DNA of 64,000 nucleotides, from NCBI RefSeq assembly GCF_012844305.1, contig NZ_JABANE010000015.1, positions 41,906 to 105,905 of the forward strand, given 5' to 3'. Positions within the stretch are counted from its first letter, which is position 1; the number at the start of each line of letters is the position of its first letter. Source of the DNA: Flammeovirga aprica JL-4 (GTDB lineage Bacteria > Bacteroidota > Bacteroidia > Cytophagales > Flammeovirgaceae). Of this stretch, positions 1 through 8,203 are shown in pieces. The notes under the pieces are model-generated. The model saw only the letters and a program-made list of their open reading frames with translations. It was not told the origin of the DNA and did no database searches. Both the position numbers and the translations under genes were made by a program.

Positions 1-1528
1 GAATTCTAAGCATAACGTCAAATGGCTGTTTTTTCGCTTTTTCAACAGTAATATTTACTGTACCTTCCCATGGATAATTCGTTACTTGATTTAAAATAAC
101 TGTAGAACCATCCTGTAATTTTGTCTCTAGTCTGTTACTTCCGTAAAGGTTTACTGCTACACCATTTTTTGATAAACTATAAGCCCAGTTCGATGATTTT
201 GCAATTGTACGTACAATGTTTGGAGGACAGCAGAAACACTCCAAGTAAGGCTCTCTAACTGGCGTTTCTGTGTTGTGTTTCGAATAATCTCTAGATCCAT
301 GCACCATTCTCAATGGGTTAGAATAGAAATAATCTTTACCTTCTAATGAAATACCTGATAAACCACTGTTGTACAATACTAACTCCATGATATCAGCATA
401 TTTTGATTCCCCATGTAATCCTAACATTCTGTATGAGAACATTGAGTTACAAACGTTGGCACAAGTTTCATTATAAGCCGTCATGTTTGGCATCATGTAA
501 GCATCAATAAAACCTTCTTCAATCTTATCACGGTTTGTTGATGCTCCATAATGCGCTTGTCCTACCGCACCAGTAACATACATTTTCTTATTTGTCACAT
601 TGTCCCAAAGTCTGTCCAATGCGTCTACCAATGCTTTTTCTCCTGTTTCAGATGCTACATCCGCTGCACCTGCATAGTAATACAATGCTAAAACGGCGTG
701 TCCAACTGCCTCATCCGACTCTCTCAATGGCACTCTTTCCTGCACCATATCACCAATTGGATAACCTTGTGTTTCAGGTGTTTCCTCTACTTCATATTTA
801 CCTCTGTTATTGATAAATCTTTCTGCAAGGTCCAAGTAGTTTTTATTTCCTGTAGTTCTGTACATCTCTACCAATCCCATGATTTGTGTTTGGTTAAAAC
901 CAAAACGTCCGTATCGAGGATCATCAGTATTGAATGTTTTATATAAGAAATCCGCATGTTTCACAGCAATATCCAAGAAGTTGGACTGTCCTGTAACTCT
1001 GTGATGTATACAAGCAGAAGTCAATAAGTGACCTGTGTTGTACATCTCATGAAACTTACGGTTTTCATAACGGTCTACATTGTTTCTCAGCTGAACTTGC
1101 GTCTGAATATAACCGTCCTCTTCTTGAGCTTCACCAATAATTTTGATGTAACCGTCGATCTCTTCCAACAATGCTTTATCGCCATTCTGAGCATATACAT
1201 ACATTGAAGCTTCAATCCACTTATAGAAGTCACCATCGTGCCAGTGCATCCCTTGGTGTTTTCCTTCTTTTAAACCTGCCGCAATTTTGAAGTTGTTCAA
1301 AGCATGTCCCACATCACCAGTCAATACTTCGCCCATATAAGGCACCATAGATGTTTCTGCGACTTCAAATTTGTCTGCCCAGAAACCTTCCGTCCACTTA
1401 CAATCTCCTAAATTGATACTTTTCAATGCTACATTAGGGGTGTTTGCTTGCCCTAAAACGCCTCTCTCCTGTGCTACACCTACCTGAGTCATCAGAGCAG
1501 CACAAGCCATTACAAATAACTTTTTCAT
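1..1528 (-). CDS. GH127-family glycoside hydrolase (DUF1680), partial at window start
   Basis: The minus-strand reading frame runs off the window, so the C-terminus is missing; about 509 residues are visible. It starts with a signal peptide (MKKLFVMACAALMTQVGVAQ), so the enzyme is exported. Visible motifs are those of GH127: YNETCANVCN, containing the Glu-x-Cys zinc ligands, and ECFCCPPN, containing the nucleophile Cys and another zinc-binding Cys. Characterised GH127 members include beta-L-arabinofuranosidases. In carrageenan utilization loci of marine flavobacteria, GH127 and GH129 enzymes release 3,6-anhydro-D-galactose. Given the kappa-carrageenase-like GH16, sulfatase and GH2 genes nearby, I infer the exo-anhydrogalactosidase role, but sequence alone does not separate the two activities. 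The gene is transcribed away from higBA. Confidence 0.85.
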   Translation of the reverse strand, partial: MKKLFVMACAALMTQVGVAQERGVLGQANTPNVALKSINLGDCKWTEGFWADKFEVAETSMVPYMGEVLTGDVGHALNNFKIAAGLKEGKHQGMHWHDGDFYKWIEASMYVYAQNGDKALLEEIDGYIKIIGEAQEEDGYIQTQVQLRNNVDRYENRKFHEMYNTGHLLTSACIHHRVTGQSNFLDIAVKHADFLYKTFNTDDPRYGRFGFNQTQIMGLVEMYRTTGNKNYLDLAERFINNRGKYEVEETPETQGYPIGDMVQERVPLRESDEAVGHAVLALYYYAGAADVASETGEKALVDALDRLWDNVTNKKMYVTGAVGQAHYGASTNRDKIEEGFIDAYMMPNMTAYNETCANVCNSMFSYRMLGLHGESKYADIMELVLYNSGLSGISLEGKDYFYSNPLRMVHGSRDYSKHNTETPVREPYLECFCCPPNIVRTIAKSSNWAYSLSKNGVAVNLYGSNRLETKLQDGSTVILNQVTNYPWEGTVNITVEKAKKQPFDVMLRI

Positions 1529-1748
1529 TTAATATATAGTCTTAAACTTTTCTTGAGTAATTAGCTTGATTAACCAAAGATTGAAGAGTTCCTTATTTCA
1601 AGTCTTTGATCATAATGTAAAATTAGAGGGTAAGCAGGGGAATGAATTCTTAAAAATTATCCATTCTCGGTAAAAAATTAGCATAATGGTTATTATTGGT
1701 TAGACACAAGTATTATAACTATCATAGATTCATAATATGATTAGGCAT

Positions 1749-1792
1749 CAAAATATCCCATTTTGGGATTTTGTTAATTTTCAGTATATTTG
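1749..1792 (+). promoter_or_regulatory. higBA promoter with overlapping operator palindrome
   Basis: An imperfect palindrome (CAAAATATCCCA, then TGGGATTTTG) spans 1749-1773. A Bacteroidota-type -7 box TATATTTG lies at 1785-1792, and a -33 TTTG at 1762-1765 lies 19 bases upstream of it, inside the palindrome. The HigB ATG at 1797 follows the -7 box by four bases, so the mRNA may be leaderless. Autorepression by HigA or HigBA through this palindrome is inferred from how such modules usually work. Confidence 0.6.
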
Positions 1793-1796
1793 TCAT

Positions 1797-2096
1797 ATGA
1801 GAATCATTGCATTTAGAACTATTCGTGAGTTTTTTGAAAAACCAGAATATTCAGATTCTGAATCCTCATTGAGAGCTTGGTACCATGATGTAAAAGTGGC
1901 GAAATGGGAAAGTTCTAATGATTTGAAGAGTCAATATAAACATGCTAGTATAGTTGGCGACGGTAGAGTTGTTTTTAATATTAAAGGCAATGATTATAGA
2001 CTAGTTGTTGAAATTGAATATGAATTTCAAGTTGTTTTCGTACGGTTTATTGGAACACATAAACAATATGATAAAATTGATGTAAAAACGATTTAA
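1797..2096 (+). CDS. higB: HigB-type toxin (mRNA interferase) of a type II toxin-antitoxin pair
   Basis: This 99-residue protein reads MRIIAFRTIREFF at the start and contains the HigB_toxin signatures LRAWYHDVK, DLKSQYKHASI, RVVFNIKGNDYRLVV and FIGTHKQYDKID. Family members cleave mRNA, usually at the ribosome. I rejected the upstream in-frame ATG at 1737 because it would put 20 extra residues across the operator palindrome and promoter, and MRII is the usual family N-terminus. The antitoxin gene begins three bases after the stop, the toxin-first order typical of HigBA. It sits between a GH127 gene and a GH16 gene, so the module looks inserted in the polysaccharide locus. Confidence 0.92.
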   Translation: MRIIAFRTIREFFEKPEYSDSESSLRAWYHDVKVAKWESSNDLKSQYKHASIVGDGRVVFNIKGNDYRLVVEIEYEFQVVFVRFIGTHKQYDKIDVKTI

Positions 2097-2098
2097 TT

Positions 2099-2449
2099 AT
2101 GAATATTAAACCCATAAAATCAGAGCTTGATTATAATGAAGCATTAGAAAGAATAGAAGAACTCTGGGGAGCCAAAAAAGATACTCCTGAAGGAGATGAA
2201 TTTGATTTGTTAGTCACTTTAGTAGAGTCTTACGAGATGAAACATTATCCTATAGCCCCTCCTGACCCCATTGATGCTATAAAATTCCGTATGGAACAAA
2301 TGGGTATGACAAAAGCTGATATGGTTCAATACCTTGGATCACAAAGCAGAGTCAGTGAAGTGCTTAATCGTAAAAGAAATTTGAGCCTCAAAATGATAAA
2401 ATCATTATATAAGGATTTAAAAATTCCTGCAGAAATACTATTAGCATAA
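2099..2449 (+). CDS. higA: HigA-type antitoxin (helix-turn-helix)
   Basis: The protein has 116 residues. Its N-terminal half is acidic and helical (YNEALERIEELWGAKKDTPEGDEFDLLV). The C-terminal half is an Xre-like helix-turn-helix (MTKADMVQYLGSQSRVSEVLNRKRNLSLKMI). This order, together with the motif MKHYPIAPPDPIDAIKFRME, matches the HigA group that pairs with this HigB type. It should neutralise HigB and repress the shared promoter at 1749-1792. The gene is convergent with the GH16 gene, with a terminator hairpin between them. Confidence 0.92.
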   Translation: MNIKPIKSELDYNEALERIEELWGAKKDTPEGDEFDLLVTLVESYEMKHYPIAPPDPIDAIKFRMEQMGMTKADMVQYLGSQSRVSEVLNRKRNLSLKMIKSLYKDLKIPAEILLA

Positions 2450-2463
2450 TAAACCTTTTAACT

Positions 2464-2495
2464 TAAAAAAAAGGCTGACAATCATGCCAGCCTTT
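2464..2495 (-). terminator. Intrinsic terminator of the GH16 gene at 2506-4812
   Basis: The stem AAAGGCTG (2470-2477) pairs with CAGCCTTT (2488-2495). On the minus strand the stem is followed by a run of T, so it terminates the GH16 transcript. The plus-strand side (higA) lacks a T-run. Confidence 0.75.
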
Positions 2496-2505
2496 AGTAA
2501 GTGTG

Positions 2506-4812
2506 TTAATTACAAATTGTCCGTGTTGTAGCAGTGCCGTCTTTTGTGACTATTTGGAAAATTAATAAACCAGAATGGTTCATCAATTCATCGTGTTTAA
2601 GAACTATTTGGTTTACCTCGTTGAAGGTTTTGTTTATAAATTCTCTTCCACCAACATCATACACTCTTAGCGTACCGCTATTTATTTTATTGAGGTTGAT
2701 GTATAGGTTCCCGAAATTATAAGGATTGGGATATACTTTTATTTCTTGCTCAAGCTTCAATTGCTGTGTAGAAGTTACTCTTGAAGATGAGCCGTTTTGA
2801 AAAGTAAATTTTGTAGCATTTGATGCATTCGATTGATTAGCAACTAAAGCATCAGAACTGTTTGTACTGATGTATTGACCATTGATTTTTCCTTTCAAGA
2901 TCAAATAACCATCTGACGTCAATTCAAAAGTTAATTTCTGTCTTTCAAAAATACCTGTTGCTCCACATTTGACAGTATTGTCAGATGCTACAGTTACGTA
3001 TTTATTAGTAGCAACAGATTGCAATGCGAAATAACCGTCTGCATCTAATACTGTAAACTCTTCAAAACTTGATACTGATGATTTTGTCGCTTGTAAAGCT
3101 GTTCCTTGAGAAGTGTTGACCGTTACATAATCATCTGAAAGCGTTTTCAACCAGATTACACTCCCTACAGTTGGTAAACTTCCACTACCTCCGCCACCAC
3201 CTGACGTTACTGTTACTGTGCATTCTGCTTTGAAGTTACCGTCTCTTGTGGTTACTGTAATTTTTGTAGTACCAGCTCCTACTCCTGTTACATTACCATT
3301 TGAAACCGTTGCTACTGATGCATTAGCTGTAGACCAAGAAACTGTTTTGTCAGTGGCATTGGAGGGAGAAACTGAAGCACTTAATTGCACTTGCTCTCCC
3401 ACTCCAATACTTGATGTGTTTTTGTTTAAAGACACTCCATTTACATCCACATCAGCTGGAGGCGTACCATCTGTTCCAATTGTGAAATTATCACAGTATG
3501 CCTCACCATCTGAATAATACCAAACTCTGTACTTGTGTTCTGAAGCACCCGTAGTGATGGAAATACTTTTGTTTTCAAAAGAAGTAGAACTGAATTCCTG
3601 ATTAGTGATAAAATCACCCGATACAGCATCTGTAATGCCTAAAAATGCACTTGTTCCATTAGATCCTACTTTACCATCTACAGAGATAGTGTAAGTAGTA
3701 TTGGCTGCTAAAGTGATCACTTGTGCTACATTACCGTTGTTCACTTTTGCACCATAAGAACCTGATGATTTTGTATTGCTTACTACTTCTTGTAGACCAA
3801 TACTTGCAGACCAATAAGAAAGGTCGCCTTCTTCAAAACTTGGGTTGCCAATTTCTCCTACGTCAACAGTTGGAGGAGCTGGAGTAGTGGATTTCTCCCA
3901 TACTCTTACATAATCAACATACATTGTTGTTGGCATACCTGGCAGTAGTGCTTTGGCTTCTGGATCTGTCTCTGGATTGACTGCGTTGTTTCTGTTGTTG
4001 TAGAATTCCACAAAGGGTTTTCTTAACCCCAATGACAAAGTTACATTCATTGGGCGGTACCAGTAGGTATTCGGTTTTCTCGCCACCTCAATACCATCTA
4101 CATACCAGATAATTTCATTTTCATTCACTTCACACCCATAGATATGGTAATCTTTTGTGGGGTCCCAAGGAGCTCTGTATTTGTTCAATTGCTCGTTAGG
4201 ATGTTGTTTTGGTCTTCTCCAGACACCTGTTCCATTTTCCATTACTACTGCATGAAGGTTGTGATCCATGTCATAAATGTCATCTTGATGACCTTCATAC
4301 CAGTCAAACTGTTGTAATTCCACTACATCAATCTCACTGTAAACCGTTTTGCCGTTTCCAACAGAATAATCAAAATTGGAGAAAAGCCAGAAAGACGGAC
4401 AAACGCCCTCTCCTATGTCGGCTCCTTTGATCTTGGCTTCGTAGTATCCATACGTAAACGTTTGGTACGATTTCAGAATTCCTGACTTAAAATAAGTCCC
4501 TCCATCTGAAGCATTGTTAGCGTTTTGACGCATGGTCAACGCCGCCACTCCATTTTCAATTTTCACATTGTCATCGTTGTTCCACTTCCAAGCCGTGGTG
4601 TTAGGGAGATTGCCGGTCTTGATCCATTTCGACCAGTCTGGAGTAGCTCCATTGAATTCATCAGAGGCACTCCATCGAATTTCCCATACATCCGAAGGGT
4701 TAGAAGTTGTTGTTGGTTGTTGTGCTAACACACTCTCCGAGAAAAGAGTGAAAAACAACAGTGAGAGTAGTAGCTTCGTAGTTTGGGAATAGTTTAATTG
4801 TAAATGTTTCAT
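2506..4812 (-). CDS. Secreted modular GH16 endo-galactanase (kappa-carrageenase-like) with T9SS signal
   Basis: The protein has 768 residues. A signal peptide (about 1-30) is followed by a GH16 domain (about 40-310) with the catalytic motif YSEIDVVELQ near residue 161; the two Glu are nucleophile and acid/base. Flanking motifs YGYYEAKIKGAD, IIWYVDGIEVAR and YVDYVRVW resemble kappa-carrageenases and furcellaran hydrolases rather than laminarinases. Next come a carbohydrate-binding-like beta-sandwich (about 320-440, NPSFEEGDLSYW), a Big2 Ig-like domain (about 450-540, VSLNKNTSSIGVGEQVQLSA), a fascin/trefoil-like domain (about 550-680) and a C-terminal type IX sorting domain (KVYPNPYNFG). Expected to act extracellularly on sulfated galactan chains. 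Exact GH16 subfamily is not certain. Confidence 0.85.
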   Translation of the reverse strand: MKHLQLNYSQTTKLLLSLLFFTLFSESVLAQQPTTTSNPSDVWEIRWSASDEFNGATPDWSKWIKTGNLPNTTAWKWNNDDNVKIENGVAALTMRQNANNASDGGTYFKSGILKSYQTFTYGYYEAKIKGADIGEGVCPSFWLFSNFDYSVGNGKTVYSEIDVVELQQFDWYEGHQDDIYDMDHNLHAVVMENGTGVWRRPKQHPNEQLNKYRAPWDPTKDYHIYGCEVNENEIIWYVDGIEVARKPNTYWYRPMNVTLSLGLRKPFVEFYNNRNNAVNPETDPEAKALLPGMPTTMYVDYVRVWEKSTTPAPPTVDVGEIGNPSFEEGDLSYWSASIGLQEVVSNTKSSGSYGAKVNNGNVAQVITLAANTTYTISVDGKVGSNGTSAFLGITDAVSGDFITNQEFSSTSFENKSISITTGASEHKYRVWYYSDGEAYCDNFTIGTDGTPPADVDVNGVSLNKNTSSIGVGEQVQLSASVSPSNATDKTVSWSTANASVATVSNGNVTGVGAGTTKITVTTRDGNFKAECTVTVTSGGGGGSGSLPTVGSVIWLKTLSDDYVTVNTSQGTALQATKSSVSSFEEFTVLDADGYFALQSVATNKYVTVASDNTVKCGATGIFERQKLTFELTSDGYLILKGKINGQYISTNSSDALVANQSNASNATKFTFQNGSSSRVTSTQQLKLEQEIKVYPNPYNFGNLYINLNKINSGTLRVYDVGGREFINKTFNEVNQIVLKHDELMNHSGLLIFQIVTKDGTATTRTICN

Positions 4813-4853
4813 TATTTAAACTAAGGTTATAAATGCTTTCAGATAGGCTGGTA

Positions 4854-4864
4854 CTATCTTACAT
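4854..4864 (-). promoter_or_regulatory. Shared 11-bp motif upstream of GH16 gene
   Basis: On the minus strand this reads ATGTAAGATAG, 42 bases before the GH16 start. The identical 11-mer lies upstream of the SusC gene at 13147-13157. Co-regulation is inferred; it could be part of a promoter or a regulator site. Confidence 0.35.
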
Positions 4865-5040
4865 AAATCGACAAAAACACCTAATAAACAGTCGTTCTCA
4901 TTTCATTACTAAGCATTTTGTGAATTAATTTATTTATTTCACCTCAATTTACACTTTAGACACAACAACAACTTCCTAATAATTACCTCTTTATGGCGCA
5001 TATTTAACCTTAATTAGGGAATCTTGGTAAATAGATCCCA

Positions 5041-5083
5041 TCACCCACTAAAAAAGATAGAATACTTCTATTTTAGTGGGTGA
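5041..5083. terminator. Hairpin just inside left end of the insertion sequence
   Basis: TCACCCACTAAAA (5041-5053) pairs with TTTTAGTGGGTGA (ending at 5083). It is AT-flanked on both sides and could terminate in either direction. Confidence 0.5.
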
Positions 5084-5216
5084 TTTTATATAGAATTCAC
5101 TCAAAAACTCAATCATTTCTAAAAGGTCAGCTTGTTTAAATACAAAACTCAAAAAAATACCCTATTTAAGAACTGTATGGACACATTTATCCAAGGGACA
5201 TTGGGAAAATGACTTT

Positions 5217-6143
5217 TTAGACTGCTAATTTTAGTTGTCTTCCTTGTGCTGTTTCAGGTAGTTTCGTTTCCTTTTTCTTCGCCAATAAAACAGCATTTGA
5301 AGTAAGAATACCAAACACGATCCATAGTTTTTCATTTGCTTCTGTTCTCGCTTTTATCTTACCGAGTCCATAACTTCTTTTATGGGTTCCAAAAATCCCT
5401 TCCATACGAGTCGATCTTTCTTTTGCTATGATTTCAACCATACTATTTTCTTCTTTCGTGTAGGGTTTTGGACCTTTCTTTTTAAAGTTTGAGTACAGCA
5501 AGGAACGCTTTCTTTTTCTTGTCAGTTTGTATCCTTTTCTTCTCCTCTTAAAGTAAGTCAAATATTTTCTCTTTTGCTCTACATATTTACTTCTGGGACG
5601 TTTTATTTTTAATTCTTCACAGCACCTGAAAAGCAGTTTTTCAAAAATATAATGGCAACTTTCCCATAATAATTTTACATCTGTAGGGTACCTGACATCA
5701 CTTTCATAACAGGTAGCATCCATCAGTAATAGGTTAGAAAATTCAATAGCTCCTTTCCAGTGTTTTAATAAGGAAAATTGAAGTTCTTCGACATCAATAA
5801 TTGATGAAATGTAAGAACGCGTTGTACTGGGGAGAGTAATGTCTTTTATTGTTTCATCAACTTTTAAAAAGCGAAAGCAAAACATCTGATAAGCCCAATC
5901 TGTATTCAGTCTATCAATTAATTTTTCATCACTTAAACCGGAATAAGACTTGAGGAACATAAGAGCTAACTTTCCCCTGTTATTAAACCATGATTTCCTT
6001 CCTGCCTTTTTTGAAATAGAAGGTAATAATTGCTCCAATTCTTCCCAGGGAATACAAGAATGAATTTTTCCTAACTCAGAATTCTTGAATTTATAATATT
6101 TAAGGGGTTGAGCTTGTTCTGACTTGAATATTTCGAATTGCAT
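5217..6143 (-). pseudogene. IS1182/IS5-like DDE transposase, internally deleted
   Basis: The open frame has 308 residues. The N-terminal transposase domain (WFNNRGKLALMFLKSYSGLSDEKLI) and first catalytic Asp (LLMDATCYESDVRYPTDVKLLWE) are present. So is the C-terminal segment with the last catalytic Glu (STRMEGIFGTHKRSYGL). Family members usually have over 400 residues, with a second catalytic Asp between these parts. Here the frame passes from a basic stretch (KRRRKGYKLTRKRKRSLLYS) straight into the C-terminal part, so that Asp and its surroundings seem to be missing by in-frame deletion. I infer it is inactive by itself but could be mobilised in trans. Confidence 0.75.
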
Positions 6144-6205
6144 ACTATATTTGAGCTTGGTTTGTACCTATTTTTTTGTGTCGTAACTCAAATTTAGGCA
6201 AGCTA

Positions 6206-6247
6206 AAACCCCGAAAAAAGCCAAATTGGACATTTTTCGGGGTTTTT
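6206..6247. terminator. Terminator-like hairpin in the right part of the insertion sequence
   Basis: AACCCCGAAAAA pairs with TTTTTCGGGGTT (right arm ends about 6245) and is followed by more T. It lies upstream of the transposase start and would stop transcription entering from outside. Confidence 0.6.
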
Positions 6248-6446
6248 ATTTGCTTTTTTATTCAGAAAACATCTTGTTATCAGATAGTTAACCTTTTACC
6301 AAGACTCCCTAATTAAGAGAGCGGTTTTAATATAATTCCACCATATTCTAAATAAGTTTCATAGTGTTTTCCATTCTGGGTTTTGAATCACAAAACTCAC
6401 TCCATTCCAAGAAAGAAACAAACACCCCTCTTTACTCAAATTAGAA

Positions 6447-6490
6447 TAAAAAGAAGGAAGCCCAAGATATTTCAATCATAAGCTTCCTTC
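6447..6490 (-). terminator. Intrinsic terminator of the SusC/SusD/SGBP operon
   Basis: The stem GAAGGAAGC (6453-6461) pairs with GCTTCCTTC (6482-6490). On the minus strand it is followed by TTTTTATT. It lies about 90 bases after the stop of the glycan-binding protein gene. Apart from this hairpin, 6318-6577 holds nothing else I can identify. Confidence 0.75.
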
Positions 6491-6577
6491 AAAAGGAATC
6501 AATAACAAAGATGTTTTAATTAATCAACAATTAAGTATCAAAATCACTCTTTATTCTTAATTCAGCATTCTTCATCC

Positions 6578-8191
6578 TTAAGGTCTAGGATAGTATCTTT
6601 TCAATCTGATATTATCAATGTAAAGTGTAGCTGGCTCACTACCTGTGTTTACAATCTTCATGATCAAGTTGTACTCAGCAATTACATTTTTCACATCAAT
6701 TACATTTGAGAATGTCAACCACTTACCTTCTTCAGCTTTAGCAAAACCATGTGCCATTTCTTGCCAGTCAGAACCTTTATTACTTAAGTGGAAACGGATA
6801 TTTGAGTCGAATGTAGCATTAGGATGTCTATCACCGCCGTTGTTTTCGATGTAAATATCAAATTCTAATCTCAACTTATTGTTTTCGTTTTCAGTGAATC
6901 CAAACTTGTGTAATGCACCGTTCAAGTACGTTTGAATTGCTGAAGGCATCACTGCTCTAGAATCAGTTGCTGCAGGAATAGATACTTTCAAACTGTGATT
7001 ACCATCTGATTTTTGTTCAGTTGACTGCTCCAAGATTTCTGGAACAACATTACCTAACCATGCAGGATCAGCACCTTTGTGTGTCATTGCTGAATTTTCA
7101 TAGCTGTAATCATAATCCGATGCTTTCAATAGATCTTCCTCTGAACCTACCAACATTTCGTTTGTAAATTGAGGAGCAATTGCTGCATCTTGAGACTCTA
7201 ATGAGTTTCCGGTGTAGGTCACTTTTACAACATCATTACTGTATACTAACTCATCTCCAATTTCAAGTACTAAGTAGCTTGCATTTGCAGGGTTTACATA
7301 CGCACCAGTCACTGCAGGTGTTAGCGTTTCTCCTTTTGCTGTAGTAATTGAAACAGAATAATCTGAAGCTTTTACTGAGTTCGCATTCAAACCTCTTGAG
7401 TACACTAAGTTAATTTTCTTATCAGCATCAGCAGTTACGTTTTCTAAAAGCAATGGCTCATCAGAACGTACACACTTCACTAAGTCAAGTACTAATAAAG
7501 AGTCTGCACTGTAGGGCTTAGGTCTTACGAAAACAGGTGCAAAACTGTATACTTTATCCAATGTTACATACTTCACATCAAACGTGTTGTTACTTGGGCT
7601 TTCAGCTACTAGCTCAGCTCCGTGAAGTGTTCCCTGAATTTTTGAAGGAGAACCTGTTGCATCATAAGTGAAACGTAAAATACTACCAAATGGAATTTCT
7701 GTAGGTGTTTCAGGCGCCATTGGAATCTCATCACCAAGTGTACCGTCTGCCAATAATAAGTTTGCCTTAATGCTGTTCAATTTCACAGCTGGCATTACCG
7801 TTACCACAAATGTAGTATCAATTTTATTTGTTTCTCTCGCTACAGTTTCTGAACCTACAAAAGCGTTGTTCTGGAATACTTGGCTCAATGTCACTTCCCA
7901 TTTTCCTTCTTTATGGAAAGTACCTCTTACTTGAGCATCTTGTGGATTACCATCTACTGTTACGTTAGAATCTGGGAAAATCCATTGTCTGCTCTCAATG
8001 CCTTGAGAAACATCTGCAAAATCAATATGCTGATTGATGTTGATGACATTATCATTGCCTACTTGAGACACTCTCACAACACTATGACTCGGTGTCATTA
8101 CTGTTGGATTGTTCAACTCCTCACCACATGCCCCTAATAATAGGGCAAGTGATGAAAGAATGAATAACTTTATATATTTCATATTTATCAT
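6578..8191 (-). CDS. Surface glycan-binding lipoprotein of the SusCD operon (SGBP)
   Basis: The protein has 537 residues. A lipoprotein signal (LALLLGACGEE) anchors it in the outer membrane. A PKD-like segment (about 35-135, HIDFADVSQGIESRQWIFPDS) is followed by Ig-like beta domains. A C-terminal jelly-roll-like region (about 370-537) ends in LYIDNIRLKRYY, typical of carbohydrate-binding folds. No catalytic motif is seen. It starts 12 bases after the SusD stop, the usual place of a SusE-like or SGBP-B protein, so I infer it captures the polysaccharide at the cell surface. Two starts three codons apart are possible (8191 or 8182); the second gives a more compact signal peptide. Confidence 0.85.
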   Translation of the reverse strand: MINMKYIKLFILSSLALLLGACGEELNNPTVMTPSHSVVRVSQVGNDNVININQHIDFADVSQGIESRQWIFPDSNVTVDGNPQDAQVRGTFHKEGKWEVTLSQVFQNNAFVGSETVARETNKIDTTFVVTVMPAVKLNSIKANLLLADGTLGDEIPMAPETPTEIPFGSILRFTYDATGSPSKIQGTLHGAELVAESPSNNTFDVKYVTLDKVYSFAPVFVRPKPYSADSLLVLDLVKCVRSDEPLLLENVTADADKKINLVYSRGLNANSVKASDYSVSITTAKGETLTPAVTGAYVNPANASYLVLEIGDELVYSNDVVKVTYTGNSLESQDAAIAPQFTNEMLVGSEEDLLKASDYDYSYENSAMTHKGADPAWLGNVVPEILEQSTEQKSDGNHSLKVSIPAATDSRAVMPSAIQTYLNGALHKFGFTENENNKLRLEFDIYIENNGGDRHPNATFDSNIRFHLSNKGSDWQEMAHGFAKAEEGKWLTFSNVIDVKNVIAEYNLIMKIVNTGSEPATLYIDNIRLKRYYPRP

Positions 8192-8203
8192 GATAGATCT
8201 CTT

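Larger units (their letters stand above)
5009..6317. mobile_element. Insertion sequence with 22-bp terminal inverted repeats, deletion derivative
   Basis: The ends at 5009-5030 (CTTAATTAGGGAATCTTGG...) and 6296-6317 are inverted repeats of each other with a single mismatch. TTAA occurs at both outer ends (5010-5013 and 6313-6316) and may be the target duplication. The element is 1309 bp and holds one minus-strand transposase gene shorter than its family. A hairpin near the left end (5041-5083) and a terminator-like hairpin near the right end (6206-6245) could shield the transposase from outside transcription. It lies between the glycan-binding-protein terminator and the promoter of the GH16 gene. 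Confidence 0.85.

Noticed and set aside
1737..1796. Upstream in-frame ATG extending HigB by 20 residues
   Set aside because: It would place coding sequence over the operator palindrome and promoter, and the HigB family begins at MRII.
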